Of a DNA stretch of 37,971 bases, positions 1 to 7,460 are shown one piece after another (positions within the stretch are counted from its first letter, which is position 1; each line of letters begins with the position of its first letter). The notes under the pieces are model-generated. The model was not told where the DNA came from and did no database searches. It was given only the letters and a program-made list of their open reading frames with translations. The translations under genes were made by a program, and so were the position numbers. The stretch covers positions 1 through 37,971 of the forward strand of contig JAGXRG010000049.1 of the NCBI GenBank assembly GCA_018335935.1. Reading direction: 5' to 3'. The stretch is from Chitinophagaceae bacterium. GTDB taxonomy: Bacteria; Bacteroidota; Bacteroidia; Chitinophagales; Chitinophagaceae.

Positions 1-163
1 TAACAGCAATGTTACCAAAGTTCATATCTACATTTTTTACAATGCTGATTGGAGTTACAATTGTGGCTGAGGCAGATGCAGAAGCAGTTGATTGAGCATT
101 TGCAGTTGAGATGGTAGCTGCTATTACTATAATAGACGCTACGATTTTTTGAATGTGTTTCAT
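1..163 (-). CDS. DUF4402 domain secreted protein, N-terminal part (runs off the left edge)
   Basis: Only the first 54 codons are inside the window; the gene continues past base 1. They begin with a clear signal peptide (MKHIQKIVASIIVIAAT, cleavage probably after ANA), then a Ser/Ala stretch and the segment ATIVTPISIVKNVDMNFGN, which is how DUF4402 proteins usually begin their mature domain. DUF4402 proteins are small beta-rich exported proteins of unknown role, often in multiple copies in Bacteroidota and Proteobacteria. The start at 163 is the only ATG giving a signal peptide. No good TAnnTTTG element was found upstream. Family assignment rests on the motif alone. Confidence 0.7.
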   Translation of the reverse strand, partial: MKHIQKIVASIIVIAATISTANAQSTASASASATIVTPISIVKNVDMNFGNIAV

Positions 164-427
164 GTTTGTGTTGTTTAGTTGTTTAAGGAGTTTGACAAAG
201 CAAAAATCAAACTAATACTACACCTGCACAATCCCTTAAACTAGGGGGGGAGCTCTGAAACACATATAAATATTGAATTGTAGCTTAAAATTAATATTTA
301 ATATTATTAGTAATTATTGAATTACTAATTAAAATTTGCAATGAATTGTTTGTATTTATCTTTGATATCGATGAGAATATGTCATAAAATTCCACTCTTA
401 CTTCAACTTTATACTTTAGATGTAAAC
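164..427. other. Intergenic stretch with a G7 run and an AT-rich hairpin
   Basis: No convincing gene. It holds a run of seven G at 244-250, unusual in this AT-rich DNA and about 80 bases upstream of the DUF4402 start. It also holds a perfect 9-bp inverted repeat, ATTAGTAAT at 306-314 and ATTACTAAT at 321-329. The hairpin ends 11 bases before an ATG at 341 and is followed by AAAATTTGC, which resembles a -7 element with one extra spacer base. Function unknown. Confidence 0.4.
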
Positions 428-580
428 ATGCCAGAAGAGGGTTTGTACGAACTCACTATCATTCATAAAAATACTGGTGTTATAACCAGTTTTCAAGGTA
501 ATACCTGGGGCAAAGTCATCCACCAAGCTTTTGTTCATATGAATAAAACTTTAAAGCAACAAACAAATAAAATTGATTAA
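428..580 (+). CDS. Small hypothetical protein (50 aa from the internal ATG, 79 aa from 341)
   Basis: The frame is open from ATG 341, but the first 29 residues look untypical. The part from ATG 428 (MPEEGLYELTIIHKNTG) has the alternating hydrophobic pattern of a small beta-alpha protein: strands ELTIIH and GVITSFQG, then a helix-like WGKVIHQAFVHMNKTLK. It is not recognised as a known family. Nothing confirms expression, and chance ORFs of this size occur in AT-rich DNA, so the call is tentative. Confidence 0.35.
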   Translation: MPEEGLYELTIIHKNTGVITSFQGNTWGKVIHQAFVHMNKTLKQQTNKID

Positions 581-603
581 AAGTGTATTGCTGAATTTTT
601 AGC

Positions 604-624
604 TTTTGACTTTTAACTTTTTAC
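604..624. repeat. Three tandem degenerate heptamers (TTTTGAC type)
   Basis: Three consecutive 7-base units, TTTTGAC, TTTTAAC and TTTTTAC, lie just after the small ORF. On the other strand they read GTCAAAA-like, the same unit found in mutS (11743-11763) and in the era-der spacer (27403-27423). See the finding on period-7 arrays. Confidence 0.6.
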
Positions 625-723
625 TTTAATAAACTAACCACAATCATATTTATATGTGACTTTTGTAACCTATTTCCATTGGTATATAACTGAAGTTTGT
701 ATAACAATAAATTTAATATATTA

Positions 724-1164
724 ATGGAACCTCATTATTACACTGTAGAGCTAAATTGGTTAGAAGAAAGAAAAGGAATCATATCATCACCCGAATTAAA
801 ACAAAAAATAGAAGTAGCCACACCGCCACAATTTCCAAAAGGTATAGAGGGTATTTGGTCGCCTGAGCATTTAATAACTGCAGCAGTAAATAGTTGCTTT
901 ATGACCACTTTCTTGGCCATAGCTGAAAATTCAAAATTAAATTTTCATCAATTTAATAGTAAGACAACTGGTAAATTAGAAATTGTAGATGGAAAATATT
1001 TGATGACTGAATTTGTAATTCATGTTCGATTAGAAATTGTAAAGGAAGCAGATAAAGAAAGAGCAGAAAGAGTGCTGCAAAAATCTGAAGCTGCTTGTTT
1101 AATTTCTAATTCAATAAAAGGAGCAACAATACTTAATACGGTGATTGTTTTTTATGAAGGCTAA
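724..1164 (+). CDS. OsmC family protein (thiol peroxidase-like)
   Basis: OsmC/Ohr proteins reduce organic hydroperoxides with two cysteines. Here the 146-residue protein has the expected pattern. The putative peroxidatic Cys58 sits in the long helix EHLITAAVNSCFMTTF (48-63) and the second, Cys125, in SEAACLISNSIKG. Length fits the family (about 140 aa). The frame is open from a TTG at 697, but ATG 724 gives the normal N-terminus, so 724 is preferred. OsmC-like proteins with this spacing are often annotated only as OsmC family, so the physiological substrate is not known. It stands alone on the plus strand and converges with the desaturase gene, 5 bases from its stop. Confidence 0.85.
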   Translation: MEPHYYTVELNWLEERKGIISSPELKQKIEVATPPQFPKGIEGIWSPEHLITAAVNSCFMTTFLAIAENSKLNFHQFNSKTTGKLEIVDGKYLMTEFVIHVRLEIVKEADKERAERVLQKSEAACLISNSIKGATILNTVIVFYEG

Positions 1165-1169
1165 TTAGC

Positions 1170-2177
1170 TTAAGCTTTTGCAGCTACTAAATCTAAATCT
1201 GGTTTAGATTCATCAGTTATTACAACAGCACCTCTGTTTTTACGTACAATTCTAGAGTAAAGCGAAATTTCTTTATCGAATAAAAATCTTAAAAACAAAA
1301 GGGTCCAAGAACGGTGGCTAAATAAATTATTATAAAAACCAGGAGCTGTATTTTTTAGTTGTGGTAATTTATTCCATGGAATAGAAGGAAAGTCGTGGTG
1401 CTCATTATGAAAACCAACATTAAATGCCAGTTTATTAAAAGGCCCATAATAACTATAGGTTTCTTGCTCTTCACTATGAGTTAAATAATGTTCTTGAATC
1501 CATCTGGCACCTAAAGGGTGTAAACCAACAGAAAAAAAGAAACTCGCTAGTAAAAAAATAAAAGATTTAATTCCAAAAAAGTAAATAATGGTTGTAACAA
1601 ATAGAATTTGAACCAGCCAGTTTAATGCAACCCATCCATCAAAGGGTTTAATTTCTTTTAAGCGACTTAATCTGAATAATTGAAAGAAGGGATAGAATAA
1701 TAACCAAATGGCTTTACCAATAAAATAGTTATTAATGAGTTTGGCTTCCCATTTATTAGGAAGATCACCATCTAATTCATGAACACCTTGAAAGGAGTGA
1801 TGTTTGAGATGATATCTCTCGAATGAAACACTACTAGCAAAAACTAAAGGGAGGTTGGCAATAATGCCTGCAATTTTATTAAGCGATTTATTCTTGAAAA
1901 TAAGTTTGTGAGCACATTCGTGAATGAGAACAAAAAGTGCATGATCTGCAAAAGCACCTATAATATAAGCAGTAAGAAAAACCAACCACCATGATTGATC
2001 TTGTAATACAAAAGCCAATACAATTTGTAAAGCTACAATACTAATAATAGCTAATGCACTGAAAGGATTTTTGCCAATTAAACTTCTTACTTGAGGATGT
2101 TCTTTTAAAATTTGTTTAGTTCTAGCTCTATGAGGTTCACTTTGATTGGAATAAACAAAATCCTTTTTTTGACTCAT
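1170..2177 (-). CDS. Fatty acid desaturase, dihydroceramide delta-4 desaturase (DEGS1/Des1)-like
   Basis: This 335-residue membrane di-iron desaturase has the three histidine boxes HECAH (86-90), HLKHH (123-127) and HNEHH (257-261). Unlike general bacterial acyl desaturases, it also has the sphingolipid-desaturase N-terminus (FVYSNQSEPHRARTKQILKEHP, 7-28 in part) ahead of the first membrane helix. It also carries ETYSYYGPFNKLAFNVG and HNEHHDFPSIPWNKLP, which from memory match human DEGS1 almost word for word. Hydrophobic segments lie near 40-58, 62-85, 150-170 and 185-220. DEGS1 introduces the 4,5-trans double bond into dihydroceramide. Bacteroidota make dihydroceramides, so a sphingoid substrate is plausible but not shown. 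A candidate SPT gene lies at 28477-29739. Confidence 0.8.
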   Translation of the reverse strand: MSQKKDFVYSNQSEPHRARTKQILKEHPQVRSLIGKNPFSALAIISIVALQIVLAFVLQDQSWWLVFLTAYIIGAFADHALFVLIHECAHKLIFKNKSLNKIAGIIANLPLVFASSVSFERYHLKHHSFQGVHELDGDLPNKWEAKLINNYFIGKAIWLLFYPFFQLFRLSRLKEIKPFDGWVALNWLVQILFVTTIIYFFGIKSFIFLLASFFFSVGLHPLGARWIQEHYLTHSEEQETYSYYGPFNKLAFNVGFHNEHHDFPSIPWNKLPQLKNTAPGFYNNLFSHRSWTLLFLRFLFDKEISLYSRIVRKNRGAVVITDESKPDLDLVAAKA

Positions 2178-2236
2178 GAATCAATGTTTTGATATGTGTA
2201 TTCAATTGCTAATACAACATATTATTTATAAAGCAG

Positions 2237-2267
2237 TAAACATAAATATAAACCCTCAGCAAGCAAA
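2237..2267 (-). promoter_or_regulatory. Possible promoter of the desaturase gene
   Basis: On the minus strand TTTG (2264-2267) is followed after 19 bases by TATGTTTA (2237-2244), one mismatch from the Bacteroidota -7 consensus TAnnTTTG. The spacing fits. It would give a leader of about 50 bases. Confidence 0.3.
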
Positions 2268-2284
2268 AAAATACTTATAAAGAA

Positions 2285-2530
2285 CTAACTAAGTTTAACC
2301 ATCTCTAAGCCACTAAAAATTCTAGCAAGGCTTAAATCTTGTGTCTTATTATAATTTTCAATATTGGTTCCTGTAACAATTCTCCAGAAATTTTTTTCTT
2401 TCAATTCTTCATAATCTTTTCCTTTTACAAAAATGCCTGTAATGGAATTTCTTTTTTTGAATTGAATTGTAGTTTTTTTCTCTGTAGTTTTTTTGGTAGT
2501 AATAAAATTTTCTATTGCTTCAACATTCAT
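2285..2530 (-). CDS. Small hypothetical protein, 81 aa, Lys/Thr-rich
   Basis: A soluble protein of 81 residues without signal peptide, beginning MNVEAIENFITTKKTTEKK. The middle (TGIFVKGKDYEELKEKNFWRIV) looks like a compact alpha/beta segment. It follows the RRM gene on the same strand, but a strong terminator lies between them, so it probably has its own transcript. I do not recognise the family. The ORF looks genuine by its charged, non-repetitive composition and the ATG start. Confidence 0.55.
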   Translation of the reverse strand: MNVEAIENFITTKKTTEKKTTIQFKKRNSITGIFVKGKDYEELKEKNFWRIVTGTNIENYNKTQDLSLARIFSGLEMVKLS

Positions 2531-2556
2531 AGATCTTAAAATTTAGGTTATAAAAA

Positions 2557-2581
2557 TGGAGGGTAAAATATTCACCCTCCA
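2557..2581 (-). terminator. Rho-independent terminator of the RRM gene
   Basis: Perfect 8-bp stem: TGGAGGGT at 2557-2564 pairs with ACCCTCCA at 2574-2581 around a 9-base loop. On the minus strand it is followed by TTTTTATAA. It lies 22 bases after the RRM stop codon. Confidence 0.8.
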
Positions 2582-2603
2582 CAATATTAAAAAACGTTAG
2601 GGA

Positions 2604-2894
2604 TTACCAACGACTTTTTGAATTAGAATAAGAAGGTTTTGAACTTCTTTCTTCTCTCGGTCTAGCTTCCATAATTCTTACAGCACGACCTTCAACCATT
2701 CCACCATTTAATTCACTGATGGCTTTTTTAGCAGCCTCATCATCTGGCATTTCAACAAATCCAAACCCTTTACTAGTGTTTGTAAATTTGTCGATAATTA
2801 CTTTTGCAGAGTTTACTTCACCATAAGGGGTAAAGAATTCTTTTAAGTCTTCATCCTGCACGTTGAAGCTTAAGTTTGAAACATAAATGTTCAT
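2604..2894 (-). CDS. RRM RNA-binding protein
   Basis: A single RNA recognition motif in a 96-residue protein: RNP2 IYVSNL (3-8) and RNP1 KGFGFVEM (42-49), with the aromatic pair that stacks on RNA bases. A short basic, Ser/Arg-rich tail (ARPREERSSKPSYSNSKSRW) follows. Such small RRM proteins are common in Bacteroidota and cyanobacteria and are thought to act as RNA chaperones or post-transcriptional regulators; many respond to cold. The gene has its own terminator, and a TACTTTTG element about 110 bases upstream would give a leader near 100 bases, long for this genome. The targets cannot be read from the sequence. Confidence 0.92.
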   Translation of the reverse strand: MNIYVSNLSFNVQDEDLKEFFTPYGEVNSAKVIIDKFTNTSKGFGFVEMPDDEAAKKAISELNGGMVEGRAVRIMEARPREERSSKPSYSNSKSRW

Positions 2895-2996
2895 TCTAAA
2901 TTGATATTTTTTTGAAAAATTTTTGAGGCTTAGCAGAGGCGTAGAAGACTAACTTTAAGAAGATATACTTTATTACAAATCGCGTAGAACTCAAAT

Positions 2997-3012
2997 TAAC
3001 TTTGCAAAAGTA
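2997..3012. promoter_or_regulatory. Back-to-back -7 elements between the RRM and O-methyltransferase genes
   Basis: TAACTTTG on the plus strand (2997-3004) abuts TACTTTTG on the minus strand (3005-3012), so the two share a TTTGCAAA core. Both match TAnnTTTG. The minus element would serve the RRM gene with TSS near 2998; the plus element points to the methyltransferase operon at 3146. No TTG at the standard spacing was found for either. Confidence 0.4.
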
Positions 3013-3145
3013 ATGCTTTTAATTGACAATAATAGTTTTATTTTGTTCAAATACAATTATAACACTTGATATATATAGAATTCAGGCTTTAATTCGTTGT
3101 ACTATTAATATTGAATGCTGTAAGATTATTTAATTGAAGATTGAG

Positions 3146-3784
3146 ATGGATTTAATAAATGATTTAGTAGAAAAATATATTGAACAATGGAGCTCAAAAG
3201 ATAATGATGATTTATGGGTTATTCACGAGCAAACCTTAAGAAATCATCCTAAAAATCATATGCAAAGTAGTTGGGTGCAGGGCAAATTACTTAGTTTCCT
3301 GAGTCAACTTAGTAAACCTAAATATATTTTAGAAATAGGAACTTTTACGGGTTTTAGTGCTTTATGTTTGGCAAAAGGGTTACAAGAAGATGGCGTACTA
3401 CATACTATTGAAATTAGAGAACAAGATGCAAAAATTGCACAAGCAAATTTTAGCATTTCAAAAAATAAAAATCAAATACTTTTGCATCTTGGTAATGCAG
3501 TAGAAATCATTCCTACTTTAAAAGTTCAGTGGGATTTGGTTTTTATTGATGCAGATAAAACTGGTTATATTGATTATTACGAATTAGTATTACCAAGTTT
3601 ACATCCTAATGGATTAATCATTGCAGATAATGTATTATTTCATGGAGATGTATTGCAAGAAAATATAAAAGGAAAAAACGCTAAAGCCATTCATGCATTT
3701 AATGAACACGTGAGTAAAGATGCAAGATCAGAACAAATTATTCTAAGTGTTCGTGATGGTTTAATGTTGATTAAAAAGAAATAG
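3146..3784 (+). CDS. Class I SAM-dependent O-methyltransferase (catechol OMT-like, Methyltransf_3)
   Basis: The 212-residue protein has the catechol-O-methyltransferase-like fold markers. SAM motif I is ILEIGTFTGFSA (61-72), then acidic IEIREQDA (88-95). The metal/substrate segment is LVFIDADKTGYIDYY (131-145), and IIADNVLFHG (158-167) carries the second metal-binding Asp-Asn pair. Family members transfer methyl groups to vicinal hydroxyls of small aromatic compounds using Mg2+, but the substrate of bacterial relatives is mostly unknown. ATG 3146 is chosen over the upstream in-frame TTG 3134. It is first in a tight operon: the glucosaminidase gene starts 2 bases after its stop. Confidence 0.9.
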   Translation: MDLINDLVEKYIEQWSSKDNDDLWVIHEQTLRNHPKNHMQSSWVQGKLLSFLSQLSKPKYILEIGTFTGFSALCLAKGLQEDGVLHTIEIREQDAKIAQANFSISKNKNQILLHLGNAVEIIPTLKVQWDLVFIDADKTGYIDYYELVLPSLHPNGLIIADNVLFHGDVLQENIKGKNAKAIHAFNEHVSKDARSEQIILSVRDGLMLIKKK

Positions 3785-3786
3785 AT

Positions 3787-4851
3787 ATGAGGTTATTGTT
3801 TTGCTGCTTTTTTTTAGTGTCGAGTTTTATTGCTATTGCTCAACAAGATAAAGTAAATGCTTATGTTGAAAAATATAAAGACATTGCTATTGTTGAAATG
3901 CAAAGAACTGGTGTGCCAGCAGCAATAACTTTAGCACAGGGTATTTTAGAATCAAGTTTTGGTGAAAGTGAATTATGTAAAAATTCGAATAATCATTTTG
4001 GTATAAAATGTAAAATAGATTGGGTTGGAGAAAAAGCTTATGCCGATGATGATGAGGCAAATGAATGCTTTAGAAAATATCCCGATCCATTAGCTTCGTA
4101 TAAAGATCATTCAGATTTTTTAAAATCTCGTCCTCATTATGCTTTTTTATTTCAATTAGACCCTACAGATTTTGAGAGTTGGGCTCATGGTTTAAAAAAA
4201 GCAGGCTATGCTACAGAAAAATCTTATGCTGAAAAATTAATTGGCTTAATTAAAAATTATAATCTAAACGCTTATACTTATTTAGCTCTTGATAAAAATT
4301 ATATTCCAAAATTCAGTTGGGCTTCTAACAATCTTTCAGATAAAGATTTAACTACAACAACAATAGCAACAACTATTGTTGAAGATGAAAAAGATTTAGC
4401 ACTACCCAAAAACAATACTATAAAAATTAAGGAAACTAAGTCTATTGTTTCTCTTGAAGTATTTAGAATTAACGATTCTAAAGTAATTCAGGCCAATGCA
4501 GGAACTTCATTATTAGCTATTGCACAAACCCATAATATTTCTTTAAAGAAATTGATTGAGTATAATGAATTGAACAATTTTGATGTATTAGAAAATGATC
4601 AACTCATTTTCTTAGAAAAAAAACAAAAAAAGGGAAACAAAGATTTTCATATTGTAACAGCTGGAGAATCGTTATATGATATAGCACAGAAAGAAGGGGT
4701 AAGGTTAGATGTATTAGCTGAATACAACGGGTTGAATAAAAACATTTATCCTTTAATTGGAGAAACCATTTACCTAAGATCAAAAGCTTTGGTAACACCT
4801 AAATTTAGCATTGCTTCAACCATTAATAATTCAACTAGTACAATTAATTAA
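3787..4851 (+). CDS. Exported glucosaminidase (GH73-like) with two LysM domains
   Basis: A peptidoglycan hydrolase of 354 residues. A signal peptide (1-19, ending IAIAQ) precedes the glucosaminidase domain (about 22-160). The likely catalytic Glu55 lies in LAQGILESSFGES, and NNHFGIKC, YPDPLASYKDHSDFL and YATEKSYAEKL are typical of Bacteroidota members. A Thr-rich linker (188-212) leads to LysM1 (about 233-278) and LysM2 (about 287-331, HIVTAGESLYDIAQ), which bind glycan. It would cleave the GlcNAc-MurNAc bond during wall turnover or cell separation. The gene lies 2 bases after the methyltransferase and 1 base before hpt. The operon partners have no obvious wall role. Confidence 0.92.
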   Translation: MRLLFCCFFLVSSFIAIAQQDKVNAYVEKYKDIAIVEMQRTGVPAAITLAQGILESSFGESELCKNSNNHFGIKCKIDWVGEKAYADDDEANECFRKYPDPLASYKDHSDFLKSRPHYAFLFQLDPTDFESWAHGLKKAGYATEKSYAEKLIGLIKNYNLNAYTYLALDKNYIPKFSWASNNLSDKDLTTTTIATTIVEDEKDLALPKNNTIKIKETKSIVSLEVFRINDSKVIQANAGTSLLAIAQTHNISLKKLIEYNELNNFDVLENDQLIFLEKKQKKGNKDFHIVTAGESLYDIAQKEGVRLDVLAEYNGLNKNIYPLIGETIYLRSKALVTPKFSIASTINNSTSTIN

Positions 4852-4852
4852 C

Positions 4853-5389
4853 ATGAATGAAATACAAGTTTTAGATAAAACCTTTGTTCCTTTTTTATCT
4901 GCAGAAGACATACAAAGTAAAATTGAATCTTTAGCTGTTACTATTAATAAAGATTACCAGAATAAAAAACCTTTGTTTGTAGCTATTCTAAATGGTTCTT
5001 TCATGTTTGCAGCAGATTTGTTTAAATCTGTAACAGTTGATGCTGAAATTTGTTTTATTAAATTAGCATCCTATAAAGGCACTCAATCTACAGGGCATGT
5101 AATTACTGCTATTGGCTTAGATTCTAATATTACCGGAAGAGATATTATTGTTGTTGAAGATATTATTGATACAGGAAAAACACTTCATACTTTTTTACCT
5201 CAAATTATCAATCAACAACCTTCTTCTGTAAAAATTGCAACTTTATTGCACAAGCCTGAGGCTACAGTTTATGATTTGCATATAGACTATTGTTGTTTTA
5301 GTATTCCCAACAAATTCGTGGTTGGTTATGGTTTAGATTATGATGGATTTGGCAGAAACACAAAAGCAATCTATCAGTTAAAAAGCTAA
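4853..5389 (+). CDS. hpt: Hypoxanthine phosphoribosyltransferase
   Basis: Salvage enzyme that joins hypoxanthine (and often guanine) to PRPP to form IMP or GMP. The PRPP-binding loop is IIVVEDIIDTGKTL (98-111) with the paired acidic residues E102-D103. The purine-side loop includes NKFVVGYGLDYDGFGRN (153-169), and the flexible loop includes LASYKGTQSTGHV. Length (178 aa) is normal. The frame is open upstream to 4811, but those residues would overlap the preceding gene, so ATG 4853, one base after that stop, is the start. The stop overlaps the rnz stop on the other strand by a few bases, a compact convergent end without a terminator hairpin. Confidence 0.95.
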   Translation: MNEIQVLDKTFVPFLSAEDIQSKIESLAVTINKDYQNKKPLFVAILNGSFMFAADLFKSVTVDAEICFIKLASYKGTQSTGHVITAIGLDSNITGRDIIVVEDIIDTGKTLHTFLPQIINQQPSSVKIATLLHKPEATVYDLHIDYCCFSIPNKFVVGYGLDYDGFGRNTKAIYQLKS

Positions 5390-6291
5390 ATAATTTTAAA
5401 AGTAATTCCTTCTAACGCCAAGGCTGTTTTAGGAAAGATGCTTGAGGCTTCTACTAAAAACTCATCAAGATTTTCATATTTACTACTAAAATGGCCAAGT
5501 AATAACAATTTAACCTCTGCTTGTTTTGCTATACTTGCAGCCTGAATGGTTGTACTATGAAAACGTTGAGCAGCTTTATCTGTATCTGCATTTAAGTATG
5601 TTGCTTCATGATACAAAACATTTACAGCTTTAATTTTTTCGACTAAAGTTTCATCATAGATGGTATCAGCACAAAATGCATAAGATTTGGCAGGAGTGTT
5701 GGCAATAGTTACTATTTCATTCTTAATTGTTATGCCAAATTTGTTGATATAATCTTTTCCTTTTTGTAATTCTTCATAATATGCCATTGGAATTTCAAAT
5801 TCTAATACTTTCTCTTTATTAATTTTTCTTGGCAATTTCTTTTCATAAATTTTAAAACCCCAACATTCAATTCTATGTTTTGTTGCAAAAGCTTCTATAG
5901 TAAATTGATGATGTTGAAATAAAACGCCCTCTTGTTCTATTGGATGAAAAATAAGTGGATAAGATAAGTTTGTGTTGGCAACATTTAATTGCAACTGAAT
6001 AATAGCTTCTAATGCTTTTGGGGCAAACAAATGAATGGGTTTTTCTCTATTCAATAAACTCATACTTGTTAAAAAGCCAATCAAACCAAAATAATGATCT
6101 CCATGTAAATGCGAAATCAGTATGTAATTGATTTTACCAGTTCTTATTCTGTATTTTGCAATTTGCATTTGAGTGCCTTCACCACAGTCAATTAAAAATA
6201 ATTGCTCGTTTAAAGTAACTATTTGTGCTGTAGGATGCCTATCAAAAGCAGGTAAAGCAGAGTTATTTCCAAGTATTGTTACTCCAAACAT
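5386..6291 (-). CDS. rnz: Ribonuclease Z (tRNA 3' processing endonuclease)
   Basis: A metallo-beta-lactamase-fold nuclease that removes the 3' trailer of tRNA precursors. The zinc motif HLHGDH is at 61-66; further ligand positions are in FCADTIYDE, LYHEATYL, RFHSTT and LLGHFSSKY. The N-terminus (VTILGNNSALPAFDRHPTAQ in part) and IDCGEGTQMQ are typical of the short RNase Z form. Length (301 aa) fits. The DUF2279 gene lies upstream on the same strand, and the 72-base spacer between them is built of degenerate heptamers. Confidence 0.95.
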   Translation of the reverse strand: MFGVTILGNNSALPAFDRHPTAQIVTLNEQLFLIDCGEGTQMQIAKYRIRTGKINYILISHLHGDHYFGLIGFLTSMSLLNREKPIHLFAPKALEAIIQLQLNVANTNLSYPLIFHPIEQEGVLFQHHQFTIEAFATKHRIECWGFKIYEKKLPRKINKEKVLEFEIPMAYYEELQKGKDYINKFGITIKNEIVTIANTPAKSYAFCADTIYDETLVEKIKAVNVLYHEATYLNADTDKAAQRFHSTTIQAASIAKQAEVKLLLLGHFSSKYENLDEFLVEASSIFPKTALALEGITFKII

Positions 6292-6293
6292 GA

Positions 6294-6363
6294 GTTAATT
6301 GTAATTTATAAAGTGTTAATTGTAAACTGTAATTTAAAATTTATAATTTACAATTAATAATTA
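6294..6363. repeat. Ten-unit degenerate heptamer array filling the rnz upstream spacer
   Basis: Read from 6294 in steps of seven, the units are GTTAATT, GTAATTT, ATAAAGT, GTTAATT, then GTAAACT, GTAATTT, AAAATTT, ATAATTT, and finally ACAATTA, ATAATTA. Eight of ten fit the pattern nnAATTw or one change from it. The array starts 2 bases from the rnz start codon and ends directly at the DUF2279 stop. It also contains an inverted repeat, TTAATTGTAAA (6316-6326) with TTTACAATTAA (6347-6357), but no T-tract terminator. Confidence 0.6.
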
Positions 6364-7362
6364 TTAAAAGTGTATCCAATTCCATTTCAAACTTCCCTGA
6401 GATAGCTCCAAAGAAGGAGTTGGAAATTTAAAACTATTTAATACAAAAAGTGCAGTCTTTAAAAATTTACTTTTTGTTTTTATTTTAGTTAAGTCGATAT
6501 CTGGAGCTAAATACCATTGTCGATATCTGGGAAATTCATTTTCTGCAGATGACCAAAAACCAGTTGCATCAATATAATTATTATTTCGTGCTCCAATAAT
6601 ATTTTCTGCACCATAACCCACTGCAATATTCAACCAACTTGGTAATTCAGATTTTTTAAAAAAAGATTTTATATTAAAACTGAGCCAATAAGTTTGAGGG
6701 TTATAATCTTTAAACAGCCTATTTGTTTTATCCTTTCCATAAAGGGTTTGAGCAAATCTTTCTAAATCTTCTGGCTCATATTTTTGATAATGAGTTGAAT
6801 ATTTTACTTGAATTCTTTGTTCATCCCATAATAATTCTTGTCCAATTAATAAACTAGTTCCAACAACATTAGCTGTATAATCTCCCCAACTAAATCCCCA
6901 TTTTGGACTAAATCCATCCATGATTTCAATTACTGACAAATAACCTAAGCCAGTTAATCCACCAAGCCAAACATATTTATTCTTAGAGGCTCCCGACCAT
7001 TTCCACATTTGCATACTCATTCTTCCACCAGTATAACTTGCAAAAATATGGCTTGCTTTATCAACTTGTAGATACTCCTCATTATCATTAAAAAATTTAA
7101 AATGATTTAATCCTGCATCTTTATACCAGAATTGATATAAAGCAGCAAAATTGGCTGTATATCCAGCAATTTGGCCATAAGTTACTAACTGCTCTCTTTT
7201 CTTAGAATATTGAAAAAATCGATTCCCTTTTTTTGGTGTGGTTTGAAAAGAATCTGTAAGGATTGTTTTTTTTAGATCGACTTTCAGTTCTGTTTTTATG
7301 CTGTCTTGAGCAGAACAAAACAATGGCTGAAAAAAAAATAATAGAATCAGATGTCGAAACAT
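6364..7362 (-). CDS. DUF2279 family exported protein
   Basis: The 332-residue protein starts with a signal peptide (MFRHLILLFFFQPLFCSAQ). The DUF2279 core follows at about 75-190: WYKDAGLNHFKFFNDNEEY, QVDKASHIFASY, WLGGLTGLGYLSVIEIMDGF and WGFSWGDYTANVVGT. The paired motifs (DKASH, E..DG, W.D..AN.VG) are typical of this family, which is annotated in Bacteroidota as predicted periplasmic or outer-membrane protein of unknown function. The C-terminal 130 residues (aromatic, alternating, ending WNWIHF) could form beta strands. A TATGTTTG element lies 4 bases before the start codon, suggesting an almost leaderless mRNA. Confidence 0.85.
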   Translation of the reverse strand: MFRHLILLFFFQPLFCSAQDSIKTELKVDLKKTILTDSFQTTPKKGNRFFQYSKKREQLVTYGQIAGYTANFAALYQFWYKDAGLNHFKFFNDNEEYLQVDKASHIFASYTGGRMSMQMWKWSGASKNKYVWLGGLTGLGYLSVIEIMDGFSPKWGFSWGDYTANVVGTSLLIGQELLWDEQRIQVKYSTHYQKYEPEDLERFAQTLYGKDKTNRLFKDYNPQTYWLSFNIKSFFKKSELPSWLNIAVGYGAENIIGARNNNYIDATGFWSSAENEFPRYRQWYLAPDIDLTKIKTKSKFLKTALFVLNSFKFPTPSLELSQGSLKWNWIHF

Positions 7363-7366
7363 TATT

Positions 7367-7374
7367 CAAACATA
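7367..7374 (-). promoter_or_regulatory. -7 element directly before the DUF2279 start
   Basis: TATGTTTG on the minus strand, a full match to TAnnTTTG, ends only 4 bases before the ATG. A TTG lies 24 bases further upstream (7399-7401), slightly long. If active, the transcript would have nearly no leader. Confidence 0.35.
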
Positions 7375-7460
7375 AGGCTTTGATGAATTTGTTGCTCACA
7401 ACTGATGCATTTTAATAAATATTTCATTAACCTTGCTTCAAGTTTAGAAAATAATAATGT

